The position numbers were made by a program, and so were the translations under genes. From positions 1 to 16,136 of the forward strand of contig JANTGV010000002.1 in the NCBI GenBank assembly GCA_024762745.1: a DNA stretch of 16,136 nt, given 5' to 3'. The notes under the pieces were generated by a model. The model had not been told where the DNA came from, searched no databases, and was given only the letters and a program-made list of their open reading frames with translations. This DNA comes from Sulfurimonas sp. (lineage in GTDB: Bacteria; Campylobacterota; Campylobacteria; Campylobacterales; Sulfurimonadaceae). Shown here piece after piece: positions 1-6,926 of this stretch; the first letter of the stretch is position 1; each line of letters starts with the position of its first letter.

Positions 1-210
1 AATATTTTCACCTATAAGCGAGTACATCCGATTCACTTCATTGAACAGACTCTTATATATTTCATTTGCACGCATCTCTTCATATTTTGTATGCATCTGT
101 AAAACTGATTTAAACTGATACTGCCCAAGATACATTAATATAGATGAACTGAAAATCTGAATAACAATAATACCTAATAATATATGTTTAAATTTAAAAA
201 GAATCTTCAT
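1..210 (-). CDS. N-terminal part of a membrane-anchored sensor-like protein (runs off window)
   Basis: An open frame of 70 codons begins at the ATG at 210-208 and reaches the window edge without a stop, so only the N-terminus is visible. The protein starts MKILFKFKHILLGIIVIQIF. This is a short basic cytoplasmic tip followed by one hydrophobic segment at about residues 9-28, then a polar, helix-prone region of about 40 residues that would lie in the periplasm. An AAGG motif lies about 12 bases upstream of the ATG. This layout is typical of the first transmembrane helix and start of the periplasmic domain in Cache-type histidine kinases, diguanylate cyclases or chemoreceptors. The output domain lies outside the window, so the function cannot be assigned. 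It is divergent from the peroxiredoxin gene and shares its upstream region. Confidence 0.7.
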   Translation of the reverse strand, partial: MKILFKFKHILLGIIVIQIFSSSILMYLGQYQFKSVLQMHTKYEEMRANEIYKSLFNEVNRMYSLIGENI

Positions 211-249
211 AGTTTATATTTGCCTTTTTCATAATCGTATTCTAACGAA

Positions 250-289
250 AATCTATTAAAAATAATTTTTTAATAGATTCCTAATAGAT
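250..289. promoter_or_regulatory. AT-rich operator-like cluster: 13-bp inverted repeat plus a third octamer copy
   Basis: Bases 250-262 (AATCTATTAAAAA) and 267-279 (TTTTTAATAGATT) form a perfect 13-bp inverted repeat around a 4-base centre. The octamer TAATAGAT from its right arm (271-278) recurs in direct orientation at 282-289, exactly 11 bp further on, about one helical turn. So one octamer occurs three times in 39 bp, once inverted. The cluster lies between two divergent genes (starts at 210 and 395). The stem has almost no G or C, so it is unlikely to be an intrinsic terminator. The likeliest reading is a binding site for a dimeric regulator that binds side by side. The regulator is unknown. 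Confidence 0.45.
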
Positions 290-353
290 AAAAATTATCC
301 TTAAAGAATTATATTACTTTGTTTCATCTAAGCTTTGTTAATACTTTTTTAGA

Positions 354-359
354 TAAAAT
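354..359 (+). promoter_or_regulatory. Possible -10 box for the peroxiredoxin gene
   Basis: TAAAAT at 354-359 lies 35 bases before the peroxiredoxin ATG, inside T-rich sequence with no convincing -35 box, as is usual for the main sigma factor of Campylobacterota. A strong ribosome binding site, AAGGA, follows at 383-387, seven bases from the start codon. The assignment is by position and sequence only. Confidence 0.35.
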
Positions 360-394
360 TTCATCAACTAAAAAACAAACACAAGGACATATAT

Positions 395-991
395 ATGTTA
401 GTAACAAATCAAGCTCCAGACTTTACAGCAACAACAGTTTTAGGTGACGGTTCAATCGTTGACGACTTCAAATTATCAGAGAACATGGGGAAAGGCGGAA
501 CAGTATTATTTTTCTATCCACTTGACTTTACTTTCGTATGTCCTTCAGAGCTAATTGCATTTGATCACAGACTTCAAGAGTTCAAAGATCGTGGTGTTGA
601 AGTTATCGGTTGTTCAGTAGATAGCCAGTTTTCTCACTTCGCATGGAGAGAAACTCCAATCAACAACGGTGGTATCGGTAGAGTTGGTTATCCACTAGTA
701 GCTGACTTAACAAAACAAATCTCTAAAGATTACGATGTACTTTTTGGTGAAGCAGTAGCTTTACGTGGTTCATTCCTAATCGATGGTAACGGTGTTGTAC
801 GTCACGCTGTAGTAAATGACTTACCACTTGGTCGTAACATCGATGAGATGATTCGTATGGTAGATGCAATGCAGTTTACTGACGAGCATGGTGAAGTATG
901 TGCTGCTGGTTGGCAAAAAGGTGACGAAGGTATGGAAGCGACAACAGAGGGTGTAGCTAAATATCTTGACAAACACGAAAAAGACTTATAG
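395..991 (+). CDS. Typical 2-Cys peroxiredoxin (AhpC/TsaA family)
   Basis: A 198-residue thiol peroxidase that reduces hydrogen peroxide, organic hydroperoxides and peroxynitrite in the cytoplasm. The peroxidatic cysteine is C49 in DFTFVCPSE (residues 44-52). The resolving cysteine is C169 in HGEVCAAGW (166-173; the usual motif is HGEVCPAGW). Together they identify a typical, dimer-forming 2-Cys enzyme. The GGIG motif (92-95), linked in this family to sensitivity to over-oxidation, is present, but the C-terminal YF that usually accompanies it reads YL (190-191). The length is normal for the family. The start is fixed by AAGGA seven bases upstream. It is a single-gene unit, divergent from the partial sensor gene and convergent with the GGDEF-EAL gene, with a hairpin just after its stop. 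The electron donor (thioredoxin or AhpF-type) is not encoded here. Confidence 0.96.
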   Translation: MLVTNQAPDFTATTVLGDGSIVDDFKLSENMGKGGTVLFFYPLDFTFVCPSELIAFDHRLQEFKDRGVEVIGCSVDSQFSHFAWRETPINNGGIGRVGYPLVADLTKQISKDYDVLFGEAVALRGSFLIDGNGVVRHAVVNDLPLGRNIDEMIRMVDAMQFTDEHGEVCAAGWQKGDEGMEATTEGVAKYLDKHEKDL

Positions 992-1001
992 TCAACTTCA
1001 A

Positions 1002-1026
1002 AGAGCAACGCATTGAGCGTTGCTCT
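1002..1026. terminator. Bidirectional hairpin terminator between convergent genes
   Basis: AGAGCAACGC (1002-1011) and GCGTTGCTCT (1017-1026) form a perfect 10-bp stem with a 5-base loop. It starts ten bases after the peroxiredoxin stop and lies 17 bases from the end of the convergent GGDEF-EAL gene. The T run is weak on both strands (ATCT on plus, TTTGAAGTT on minus), so termination may be leaky. Position and symmetry strongly suggest a shared terminator. Confidence 0.75.
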
Positions 1027-1043
1027 ATCTCCAAATACTTAGA

Positions 1044-3035
1044 TTAAGAATCCTGACTTAAATAGAACTCTTCAAACTCTTGTGAGTTCATTGGCTTTGC
1101 ACTATAAAAACCCTGATACTCATTACAGCCTATACTTTTTAGATATTTCAACTGCTCCTCAGTCTCTACACCCTCAGCGATAACGTCCATTTTTAATGTT
1201 TGCCCCATTCTGACTATTGTCTCAAGAAACACACACCCTCTCTCTGTATCAAAATCATCAATAAATGCTTTGTCAATTTTCAAACAGTCTATAGGAAAAT
1301 CTTTTAAGTAAGAGAGTGACGAGTAGCCTGTACCAAAATCATCCAATGAGATTGAGACACCATAATCATGAATGGCACCTAAGGCTTCTACATTTTTATT
1401 ATTATGCTCATAAAATAGATTCTCAGTAATCTCAATGTCTATAGAACTTGGATTTGCTCCTACACTCTCTATAGATTCTATAAAATTCTCTACAAAATTA
1501 TCTACTAAGAGCTGTTTTGGAGAGAGGTTGATAGATACCTTTATATCTATCCCCTTCTCCTCAAACAATTTTTGCTGTTTTATAGCTGTATTAAAGATCC
1601 ACTCCCCAAGTTCAATAATAAACCCATTCTCCTCTGCAAGAGAAATAAAATCTCCTGGTGAGACTGTACCCTTCGTTGGACTTACCCACCTGATAAGTGC
1701 TTCTGCTCCAATTATCTTTTCACTGCCTATATCTATCTTAGGTTGATAGTAGAGCTCAAACTCACTGTTTCTAAGGGCTTCTTTCATATCTTTTTCAAGA
1801 GCAATGACATCTTGAACTCTCTTGTTAAGCTCTTCTGTAAAAAAGTGGTACTGTGAACGACCATTCTTTTTAGCCTCGTACATGGCAATATCTGAGTTTT
1901 TCATCAACGTAACAATATCCTCTCCATCCTTTGGATAAAACGCAATACCGACACTGCTACTTATATTAATGGGATGAGATTGAACAACAATTGTATTTTT
2001 CAGGGTATTTTGGACTCTATCTACTATAGTTGTCAACTCGCGTAAAGAGTTATACTCTTGAAGTATTACGACAAACTCATCACCCCCAACGCGAGCGACA
2101 TAGTCACTTGGACGGAGAATATTATTAACTATCCCGGCAATGCGTTTAAGTAAATCATCACCAATATTGTGTCCAAGCGAATCATTTACACTCTTAAAAT
2201 GATCCAGATCTAAAAAAAGCATAGCAAACTCTTTCTCTTCTCTATCTGTATTCGCTATTAAACGTTCGAGATACTCTTTTAAGGCATTTCGATTAGCCAA
2301 TCCACTTAAAGAGTCAGTTCTAGCAATTGCATAAAGCTCCTTTTTCTCTTTTTCCAATCTGTCACAAGTCTCAACCATGGAGTAACGAATAATTTCTAAC
2401 TCCTTGAGCATAAAGGCTTTTGGAATATGGTTTTGATAATAGGCAAACTGACGCAGAAGTTCAAGAGGGTGCACAACAAACTTATTTACTACTATCCATA
2501 TCCCTAAAATCATTACCAGAGGGATGATAACAAAAAGGATAACAAAACTCAAATCTTTTTCGTAAAAAACTGCACGTATCTCTTTTGTATCAAGCATAAA
2601 TGCTATATTTAAACTCTCAGCCTTATCTCCAATATAAAATCTAATTTTCTCTTCTACTACCTCTTGATTCATTACCTGATTGTACATCGATTCTCCGCTA
2701 CTTTGCAGTTGAGTACTTGTAGGGACTTTCTGATAGGATGGGTCTGTAAAGAGTAGAATATTTTTTCCATCATGGATAATAATAGCATCTATAAAATCAT
2801 TGTTTGCTGCCACCCTATCTAACAGTGCTCTATGAGTTTTTACATCTTCTTTACTTGTAATACTTTTTGAAACTATATAATTTGCTTCAGACAACTCTGA
2901 ATGAACACTCTTATATATAACAGATGCAGTATTCTCTCTCTGTTGTAAATATGAATAGACAAAAACAGAGAAAAGGGAAACCGTAAGCCCTATCACAAGG
3001 ACAAGTGTAAACTTCTGTATCCCTACTTTTATCAT
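1044..3035 (-). CDS. Membrane GGDEF-EAL protein (c-di-GMP turnover)
   Basis: A 663-residue inner-membrane protein with two helices (about 9-30 and 163-186) flanking a periplasmic domain of about 130 residues. That domain looks Cache/PAS-like, with IIIHDGKNILLFTDPS at 85-100. The cytoplasmic part is a GGDEF domain (about 235-400) followed by an EAL domain (about 410-655). The cyclase signature GGDEF (317-321) is intact, with the inhibitory-site motif RPSD (308-311) at the usual five-residue distance. Phosphodiesterase motifs are also intact: EAL (445-447), NLSP (503-506), EITE (535-538), DDFGTG (565-570) and EGVE (621-624). Both activities are possible. In such tandem proteins one often dominates, and the sequence cannot say which. 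Its ATG shares one base with the stop of the upstream binding-protein gene (TAATG), implying coupled translation and a joint function. Confidence 0.95.
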   Translation of the reverse strand: MIKVGIQKFTLVLVIGLTVSLFSVFVYSYLQQRENTASVIYKSVHSELSEANYIVSKSITSKEDVKTHRALLDRVAANNDFIDAIIIHDGKNILLFTDPSYQKVPTSTQLQSSGESMYNQVMNQEVVEEKIRFYIGDKAESLNIAFMLDTKEIRAVFYEKDLSFVILFVIIPLVMILGIWIVVNKFVVHPLELLRQFAYYQNHIPKAFMLKELEIIRYSMVETCDRLEKEKKELYAIARTDSLSGLANRNALKEYLERLIANTDREEKEFAMLFLDLDHFKSVNDSLGHNIGDDLLKRIAGIVNNILRPSDYVARVGGDEFVVILQEYNSLRELTTIVDRVQNTLKNTIVVQSHPINISSSVGIAFYPKDGEDIVTLMKNSDIAMYEAKKNGRSQYHFFTEELNKRVQDVIALEKDMKEALRNSEFELYYQPKIDIGSEKIIGAEALIRWVSPTKGTVSPGDFISLAEENGFIIELGEWIFNTAIKQQKLFEEKGIDIKVSINLSPKQLLVDNFVENFIESIESVGANPSSIDIEITENLFYEHNNKNVEALGAIHDYGVSISLDDFGTGYSSLSYLKDFPIDCLKIDKAFIDDFDTERGCVFLETIVRMGQTLKMDVIAEGVETEEQLKYLKSIGCNEYQGFYSAKPMNSQEFEEFYLSQDS

Positions 3036-3910
3036 TAGATCAGATCCCTGCTTGGAAAACCTGAGCTGTTTAACCTCTCTTTGAGATCATCACTCATATC
3101 GCTATTAATCCATTCGATATCATTTAATGTCTCTGTAAACTCCTCATAAGATAGGTCATCCATATATGGTTTTACAGTCTCATAAAACTCTTTTGGATCT
3201 TTATTCAAAGACTTTATACTTCTATCTACTAACATTTTTAGCTCGCTAAACTGTTTTTTATGCTCATTAAAAACTTCAACCTTTGTAAACATAGCATCTA
3301 CAACTAAAAGATCAAGAGTATCTTTTGTAGAGGCTATCTCTTTAAAGCCATTTTTTACAAGGGTAAAATTATAAGGTACATATGTCACAATAATAGTAGG
3401 TTTATCACTGTTTTTTAGAAGTTTAATACTTGCTTGGTCTCTGTTTATATAATTAATGTTCTTATCTGAAAGTTGATATTTAGAGATGAAATCTTGTATG
3501 AGTATATTATTTATAGAGTCTAATTCAAGATAAACATCTAGTTGTAAAGTGGTTTTTTGCAACTCCTCAATCGAAAAATTACTCATAACTAAATCTCCAC
3601 CGTTTGACCTGTCAAACATCATAATGGGAATTAAGCTCTTCATATCTACCTTAAGTGTATCGAACTCATACTGTGTTCCGACATAAGCATCTGAATTGCC
3701 TGCGCTGTAGAGGTACATATTTTCAGCTAAGGAGGAGATATGTACCAGCTTAATGTTTAATGGATCCAACCAGCCCTTGGCTTTTGCATAAAAAAGTGGT
3801 GTATAACCTATCCATGTTGTAGCAGAGATCTTTAGTCTTTTATCATAGTCTGATGAACATGAATTCAAGAGAAAAATAAGAGAGATAAGGAGAAGTATTT
3901 TTTTTAACAT
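3035..3910 (-). CDS. Solute-binding lipoprotein, NMT1/SsuA-like, without a transporter
   Basis: A 291-residue exported lipoprotein. Residues 1-18 are a lipoprotein signal ending in LLNSC, with C18 the predicted lipidated residue. Ser at +2 would favour outer-membrane sorting under E. coli rules, which may not apply here. After the signal, KISATTWIGYTPLFYAKAKG (27-46) is typical of the NMT1/THI5/SsuA class of periplasmic binding proteins, where it lines the ligand cleft between two lobes. No permease or ATPase gene is nearby. Instead the stop overlaps the start of the GGDEF-EAL gene by one base. That suggests a sensory role, presenting a bound ligand to the membrane c-di-GMP enzyme, as NspS does for MbaA in Vibrio cholerae. 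The ligand is unknown. AGGG lies seven bases before the ATG. Confidence 0.85.
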   Translation of the reverse strand: MLKKILLLISLIFLLNSCSSDYDKRLKISATTWIGYTPLFYAKAKGWLDPLNIKLVHISSLAENMYLYSAGNSDAYVGTQYEFDTLKVDMKSLIPIMMFDRSNGGDLVMSNFSIEELQKTTLQLDVYLELDSINNILIQDFISKYQLSDKNINYINRDQASIKLLKNSDKPTIIVTYVPYNFTLVKNGFKEIASTKDTLDLLVVDAMFTKVEVFNEHKKQFSELKMLVDRSIKSLNKDPKEFYETVKPYMDDLSYEEFTETLNDIEWINSDMSDDLKERLNSSGFPSRDLI

Positions 3911-3918
3911 AAATAAAC

Positions 3919-3935
3919 CCTAAAAAATATTTAGG
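3919..3935. repeat. Small inverted repeat in the leader of the binding-protein gene
   Basis: CCTAAA (3919-3924) and TTTAGG (3930-3935) form a 6-bp inverted repeat with a 5-base centre. It lies between the predicted -10 box (3939-3944) and the ribosome binding site of the minus-strand binding-protein gene, about at the expected transcription start. It could be a repressor site or simply chance in AT-rich DNA. Confidence 0.25.
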
Positions 3936-3938
3936 TCG

Positions 3939-3944
3939 ATTATA
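3939..3944 (-). promoter_or_regulatory. -10 box for the binding-protein/GGDEF-EAL pair
   Basis: On the minus strand TATAAT lies at 3944-3939, 28 bases before the ATG of the solute-binding lipoprotein. It could give the two-gene sensory unit its own promoter inside the longer minus-strand run. No clear -35 box is visible, which is normal for Campylobacterota. Confidence 0.5.
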
Positions 3945-3950
3945 TCAATT

Positions 3951-4088
3951 TTATTCTTTATCTAGACTTTGTAATGATTTTTCACTCGCCTTGTTTGCCC
4001 TGTCATAATAGTTGTCAGTTTGATGTGCTGAACATGCACTCATGCTTAGGACTACAACAATAAACGCAGTAGTTATTAAAGATTTCAT
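3951..4088 (-). CDS. Small lipoprotein, 45 residues, function unknown
   Basis: A short frame starting at the ATG at 4088-4086 and ending with TAA at 3953-3951. It is preceded by an excellent ribosome binding site, AAGGA at 4100-4096, seven bases upstream. The product starts MKSLITTAFIVVVLSMSACS, a classic lipoprotein signal with lipobox MSAC and lipidated C19. About 26 polar residues follow (DNYYDRANKASEKSLQSLDK at 25-44). The mature peptide is so short that it is probably a small envelope lipoprotein. Its sequence suggests no enzyme or binding fold. It lies 25 bases after the EamA gene and 40 bases before the binding-protein gene, all on the same strand. The signal peptide and ribosome binding site make a real gene likely. 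Confidence 0.8.
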   Translation of the reverse strand: MKSLITTAFIVVVLSMSACSAHQTDNYYDRANKASEKSLQSLDKE

Positions 4089-4113
4089 ATATTTATCCTT
4101 TTCAAAAATTATA

Positions 4114-5004
4114 TCATTTTTTCTTTTTCCCCACTAAAACACCACCAAATATAATCAACCCTATCCCTAAAAATGTTAAGGTGTCTGGAAAAGCATCTCC
4201 AAGCATCCATCCAAAACCTATAGCAAAAGGGATGTTTGTATATGAGACAACCCCTATAATACTCAAGTTTGAACTACTATACGCTTTTGTAAGTAACCAT
4301 TGTGAGAGAGTCGCTACAAGTGCCATCAAAACTATAAGCATCCACACCCTGACAGTTTGCGGAAAAGAGAAAGCAGGAAACAAAAACTCTAAGGCTTCTG
4401 GTGCTGAGATAAAAGGGGCTAAAAGAAAGAATAGAGCAGGCATCAAAGTTCCTATCCCAACAAAAGAGAGCATTATTACTCGTGCATCATATATATCTTT
4501 TATCTTTTTAATTGTTGTGTAGGCTGCAGCTGCGAAAAACCCACCTAAAACACCTAAAAAATGTTCATAAGATATACTCATTCCAAAAGGTTTTACAATT
4601 AAAATCACCCCTAAAAACCCTATGATAAGAGCAAAAATTGTCTCAATGTTTAAATGCTCTTTTAAAAGATAGTAAGCCAATATGGTAACAAAAAGAGGCG
4701 AGGTTTTGTTAAGCGTAATTGCTTCACCCAAAGGGATCGTCGTAATGGTATAAAAAAACAGAATCATCGCAAAGAAACCAAGTAAGCCACGTGAAACAAG
4801 TAGATGCCATCTCCCGCCCATAAGTTGAGCTGGAGTATGTTTAAGTGCATACAAAATAAGCACTACTCCTATAAGATTTCTGAAAAATACTATCTCCATC
4901 GCTGACATGTCTTGTGATAGTATTTTTGATAACGCCCCATTTAGTGCTGAGATTAATGCTCCAGCGAGCATATATAAAACGCCTTTATCTATCCCTGTCA
5001 ACAA
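4114..5004 (-). CDS. EamA-family (DMT superfamily) transporter, ten-helix
   Basis: A 296-residue, strongly hydrophobic protein with about ten membrane helices in two EamA repeats (about 10-138 and 148-291). The first repeat contains family-typical stretches: MEIVFFRNLIGVVLILYAL (36-54) and PLGEAITLNKTSPLFVTIL (91-109). It ends in a lysine-rich cytoplasmic tail. Members of this family export or import metabolites such as amino acids, nucleosides or S-adenosylmethionine. The substrate cannot be read from the sequence. The start is uncertain. The frame opens with TTG at 5004 (next codon also TTG), with GGA eight bases upstream. The first ATG is codon 12 (4971), preceded by AAAGG. It lies 16 bases after the Crp/Fnr gene on the same strand and is probably co-transcribed with it. 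Confidence 0.9.
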   Translation of the reverse strand: MLTGIDKGVLYMLAGALISALNGALSKILSQDMSAMEIVFFRNLIGVVLILYALKHTPAQLMGGRWHLLVSRGLLGFFAMILFFYTITTIPLGEAITLNKTSPLFVTILAYYLLKEHLNIETIFALIIGFLGVILIVKPFGMSISYEHFLGVLGGFFAAAAYTTIKKIKDIYDARVIMLSFVGIGTLMPALFFLLAPFISAPEALEFLFPAFSFPQTVRVWMLIVLMALVATLSQWLLTKAYSSSNLSIIGVVSYTNIPFAIGFGWMLGDAFPDTLTFLGIGLIIFGGVLVGKKKK

Positions 5005-5020
5005 TTTATGTCCATATTTT

Positions 5021-5653
5021 TCAAGTTTTATACAGAGCTAATCTATCTGCATTGAGTGTTTTAGCCTTCATATCTATAATTCCATCAGCCTTAAAAGGTT
5101 TCAAAACTCTAGAGAGTGTCTCTGGAGTCAAATTTAACATTTTTGCTATCTCTGTCTGTTTCAGAGTAAAAAACTGCTCTTCATTCTTTAAAATATAATC
5201 TATTACTCTTCCCTTCGCATCTAATATTAGATAGCGGGAGAGTAAATTCTCAAGGTTTTTAATCTTATTAATAAGTGAACTTTGAATCTTTAAAAGTATT
5301 TCAGGATTTGAGAGAAATAGCTCCTTTAGATTCTTAAAATCGATTTTAATCAACTCCACTTCTCCCATCGCCTGAGCTGTAGCAGGATAGGGAATCTCTT
5401 TAAACACTGCAACCTCTGCAATCACCTCATCTGCTTTAAAATACTTTAAAACCAACTCATTTGCATTTGCAAGACTTTTATAAAGTTTCACCTCTCCTTT
5501 TTGCGTTAAATAAAGATAACGAGAAGGATCTCCTTCGTAAAATATGATATTTCCATCTTGAAAACTTACTGTTTGAGACTCTTTAGCAATCTGACTTAAA
5601 ATATCATCTGGCAAATTTTCAAATAAAAACAGTTTTTTTAACTTATCTACCAT
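5021..5653 (-). CDS. Crp/Fnr-family transcription regulator without cysteines
   Basis: A 210-residue cytoplasmic regulator with an N-terminal cyclic-nucleotide-type beta-roll (about 10-110), a dimerisation helix (about 112-142) and a C-terminal winged helix-turn-helix (about 145-205). The recognition helix contains ETLSR (178-182), the E..SR pattern of Fnr-like proteins, which predicts TTGAT-type half sites. There is not a single cysteine, so it cannot hold the iron-sulphur cluster of Fnr. The Arg-Ser pair that binds cAMP phosphate in Crp is replaced (IPYPATAQA, 87-95), so cAMP is unlikely. It may sense haem/NO as Dnr-type proteins do, or another small molecule. Its ATG lies inside the last codons of the helicase gene (11-base overlap), with GGAG seven bases upstream. 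Confidence 0.92.
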   Translation of the reverse strand: MVDKLKKLFLFENLPDDILSQIAKESQTVSFQDGNIIFYEGDPSRYLYLTQKGEVKLYKSLANANELVLKYFKADEVIAEVAVFKEIPYPATAQAMGEVELIKIDFKNLKELFLSNPEILLKIQSSLINKIKNLENLLSRYLILDAKGRVIDYILKNEEQFFTLKQTEIAKMLNLTPETLSRVLKPFKADGIIDMKAKTLNADRLALYKT

Positions 5654-6902
5654 TTACAAACTCCATCGCTTTTTTATTTACAAAGGCTAGGTCATACCAC
5701 TGACACCTTGGTGCTATAAGATTTAGTCTCTTTGGGTTTGAACTACGTGAGAGTGCCACATAGAACTGTGATGGTGCAAAAATCTCATTTGTTTCTATTA
5801 TAAGATCCTCTATCGACATTCCCTGCGATTTATGAATAGTAATAGCAAAGGCAAGTTTTATTGGAAACTGATAAACACTAAAAATATTCTCTTCAAGCAT
5901 CTCTTTTTTACCATCTACTGTTCTCTCTTTCCATACAGCCTTACTTTGCGCGACTGCTTCAAGTTTCACGACAATCTTATCACTCTTTTGAACATAAACG
6001 CAACTGTTGTCTATATTGACTATAACTCCACGTTCTCCATTAAAATAGTTCCAGGCATTCCTTGTAAACAGAACTGGTGCACCTATCTTTAGTTCTAGCT
6101 CCTTTTCTATCCTCGCATCACTCATAAACCTCTCTATTTCATTATCTTTCGTCGATTTTTGATGTTTGATAATCTGTGCCTCTTTTACAAAAAGTTCACT
6201 CTCTATAAATGCAAGTTGCGTTTTGTTATGAGCATGGGCTGAACTATTCTTGCCAAAAAGAAAAGTAAACTCACTTAAATCATTTGGCAGAGGTTTGATA
6301 AACTCATTTAAACTATTGTGTATCTGCTCGTCTACATAACCAAAGCGTACAGAGTTTAAAAGCTCTATAAACTTCACATCGTCAGTTCGATAAATATGTG
6401 TCAGTTCTACTTTTTCAAATTCAAAGCTACTCCACTCTTTTGACTCAAAAGCAAATCTCACTTCCCCATAACCTCTTACAACAGGAGGTAGCTGTAAAAA
6501 ATCACCCACAACAAGCAATGAACCACTGAAGTCTGCCTGCTTTAAACGCAGAGTTATCATCTCAAAGAGCGTATCGCTCACCATAGATATCTCATCTATT
6601 ACTATCAAATCCATTGAGGATACAAGCTTTTTTATCTTCTTCTTTATCTCCAACTTACCGTTTGATTCCAGCTCTTTTATATCTGCAGCTATTCCCAAGT
6701 CTAAAAAGCTATGAAGAGTCTGCCCTTCAATGAGGGTCGAAGCCATTCCTGTAGAGGCCAGTTTAGCCACTTTTTTTGCCTCACTCTCATACTCTCTTAT
6801 TATCTCTCTTGTCATAGTTGTTTTGCCAACTCCCGCACCACCAGTTAAAAAAACATTCTCTTTGTGCTGGAGTCTAGACAAAATATCACTTAAATTAATC
6901 AT
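5643..6902 (-). CDS. PIF1-like SF1B DNA helicase
   Basis: A 419-residue ATP-dependent helicase of the PIF1/RecD-like superfamily 1B, expected to unwind DNA 5' to 3' in the cytoplasm. Motifs in order: Walker A GGAGVGKT (21-28), Walker B DEIS (103-106), motif III GDFLQLPPV (133-141), the AITIHKSQGMS motif (353-363) and motif VI VALSRSSNPKRL (382-393). All core motifs are present and the size suits the compact bacterial form without accessory domains. A role in replication-fork or structured-DNA processing is inferred from the family. The ATG at 6902 is the only usable start, because the frame has a stop upstream and no other start codon in between. It has no Shine-Dalgarno sequence; a TATAAT ends six bases before the ATG, suggesting a leaderless message. 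The 3' end overlaps the Crp/Fnr gene by 11 bases. Confidence 0.93.
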   Translation of the reverse strand: MINLSDILSRLQHKENVFLTGGAGVGKTTMTREIIREYESEAKKVAKLASTGMASTLIEGQTLHSFLDLGIAADIKELESNGKLEIKKKIKKLVSSMDLIVIDEISMVSDTLFEMITLRLKQADFSGSLLVVGDFLQLPPVVRGYGEVRFAFESKEWSSFEFEKVELTHIYRTDDVKFIELLNSVRFGYVDEQIHNSLNEFIKPLPNDLSEFTFLFGKNSSAHAHNKTQLAFIESELFVKEAQIIKHQKSTKDNEIERFMSDARIEKELELKIGAPVLFTRNAWNYFNGERGVIVNIDNSCVYVQKSDKIVVKLEAVAQSKAVWKERTVDGKKEMLEENIFSVYQFPIKLAFAITIHKSQGMSIEDLIIETNEIFAPSQFYVALSRSSNPKRLNLIAPRCQWYDLAFVNKKAMEFVNGR

Positions 6903-6908
6903 AAACGA

Positions 6909-6914
6909 ATTATA
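6909..6914 (-). promoter_or_regulatory. -10 box giving a probably leaderless helicase message
   Basis: On the minus strand TATAAT (6914-6909) is followed by six bases and then the helicase ATG. Transcription normally starts 6-8 bases after the -10 box, which puts the first base of the message at or next to the start codon. No ribosome binding site is present. TTCTTT at roughly the -35 position overlaps the first codons of the divergent regulator gene. Confidence 0.55.
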
Positions 6915-6915
6915 G

Positions 6916-6921
6916 TAGAAT
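6916..6921 (+). promoter_or_regulatory. -10 box giving a probably leaderless REC-REC-GGDEF message
   Basis: TAGAAT (6916-6921) lies five bases before the ATG at 6927, and the intervening ATCGC is not a ribosome binding site. It sits next to the opposing TATAAT at 6909-6914, so the two divergent promoters occupy the same 24-bp gap. An overlapping alternative is TATAGT at 6911-6916. Confidence 0.45.
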
Positions 6922-6926
6922 ATCGC

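Noticed and set aside
250..279. Reading the palindrome as an intrinsic terminator for the partial upstream gene or a sensor transcript.
   Set aside because: Both flanking genes start here and read away from it, and the stem is almost entirely A/T.
802..1008. Minus-strand open frame of 68 codons opposite the peroxiredoxin gene.
   Set aside because: It is the shadow of a highly biased coding sequence, has no ribosome binding site or recognisable protein features, and runs into the terminator hairpin.
3934..3950. TTGAT on the minus strand next to the binding-protein -10 box as an Fnr-type site.
   Set aside because: The second half-site at the required spacing does not match ATCAA, so it is only half a site.
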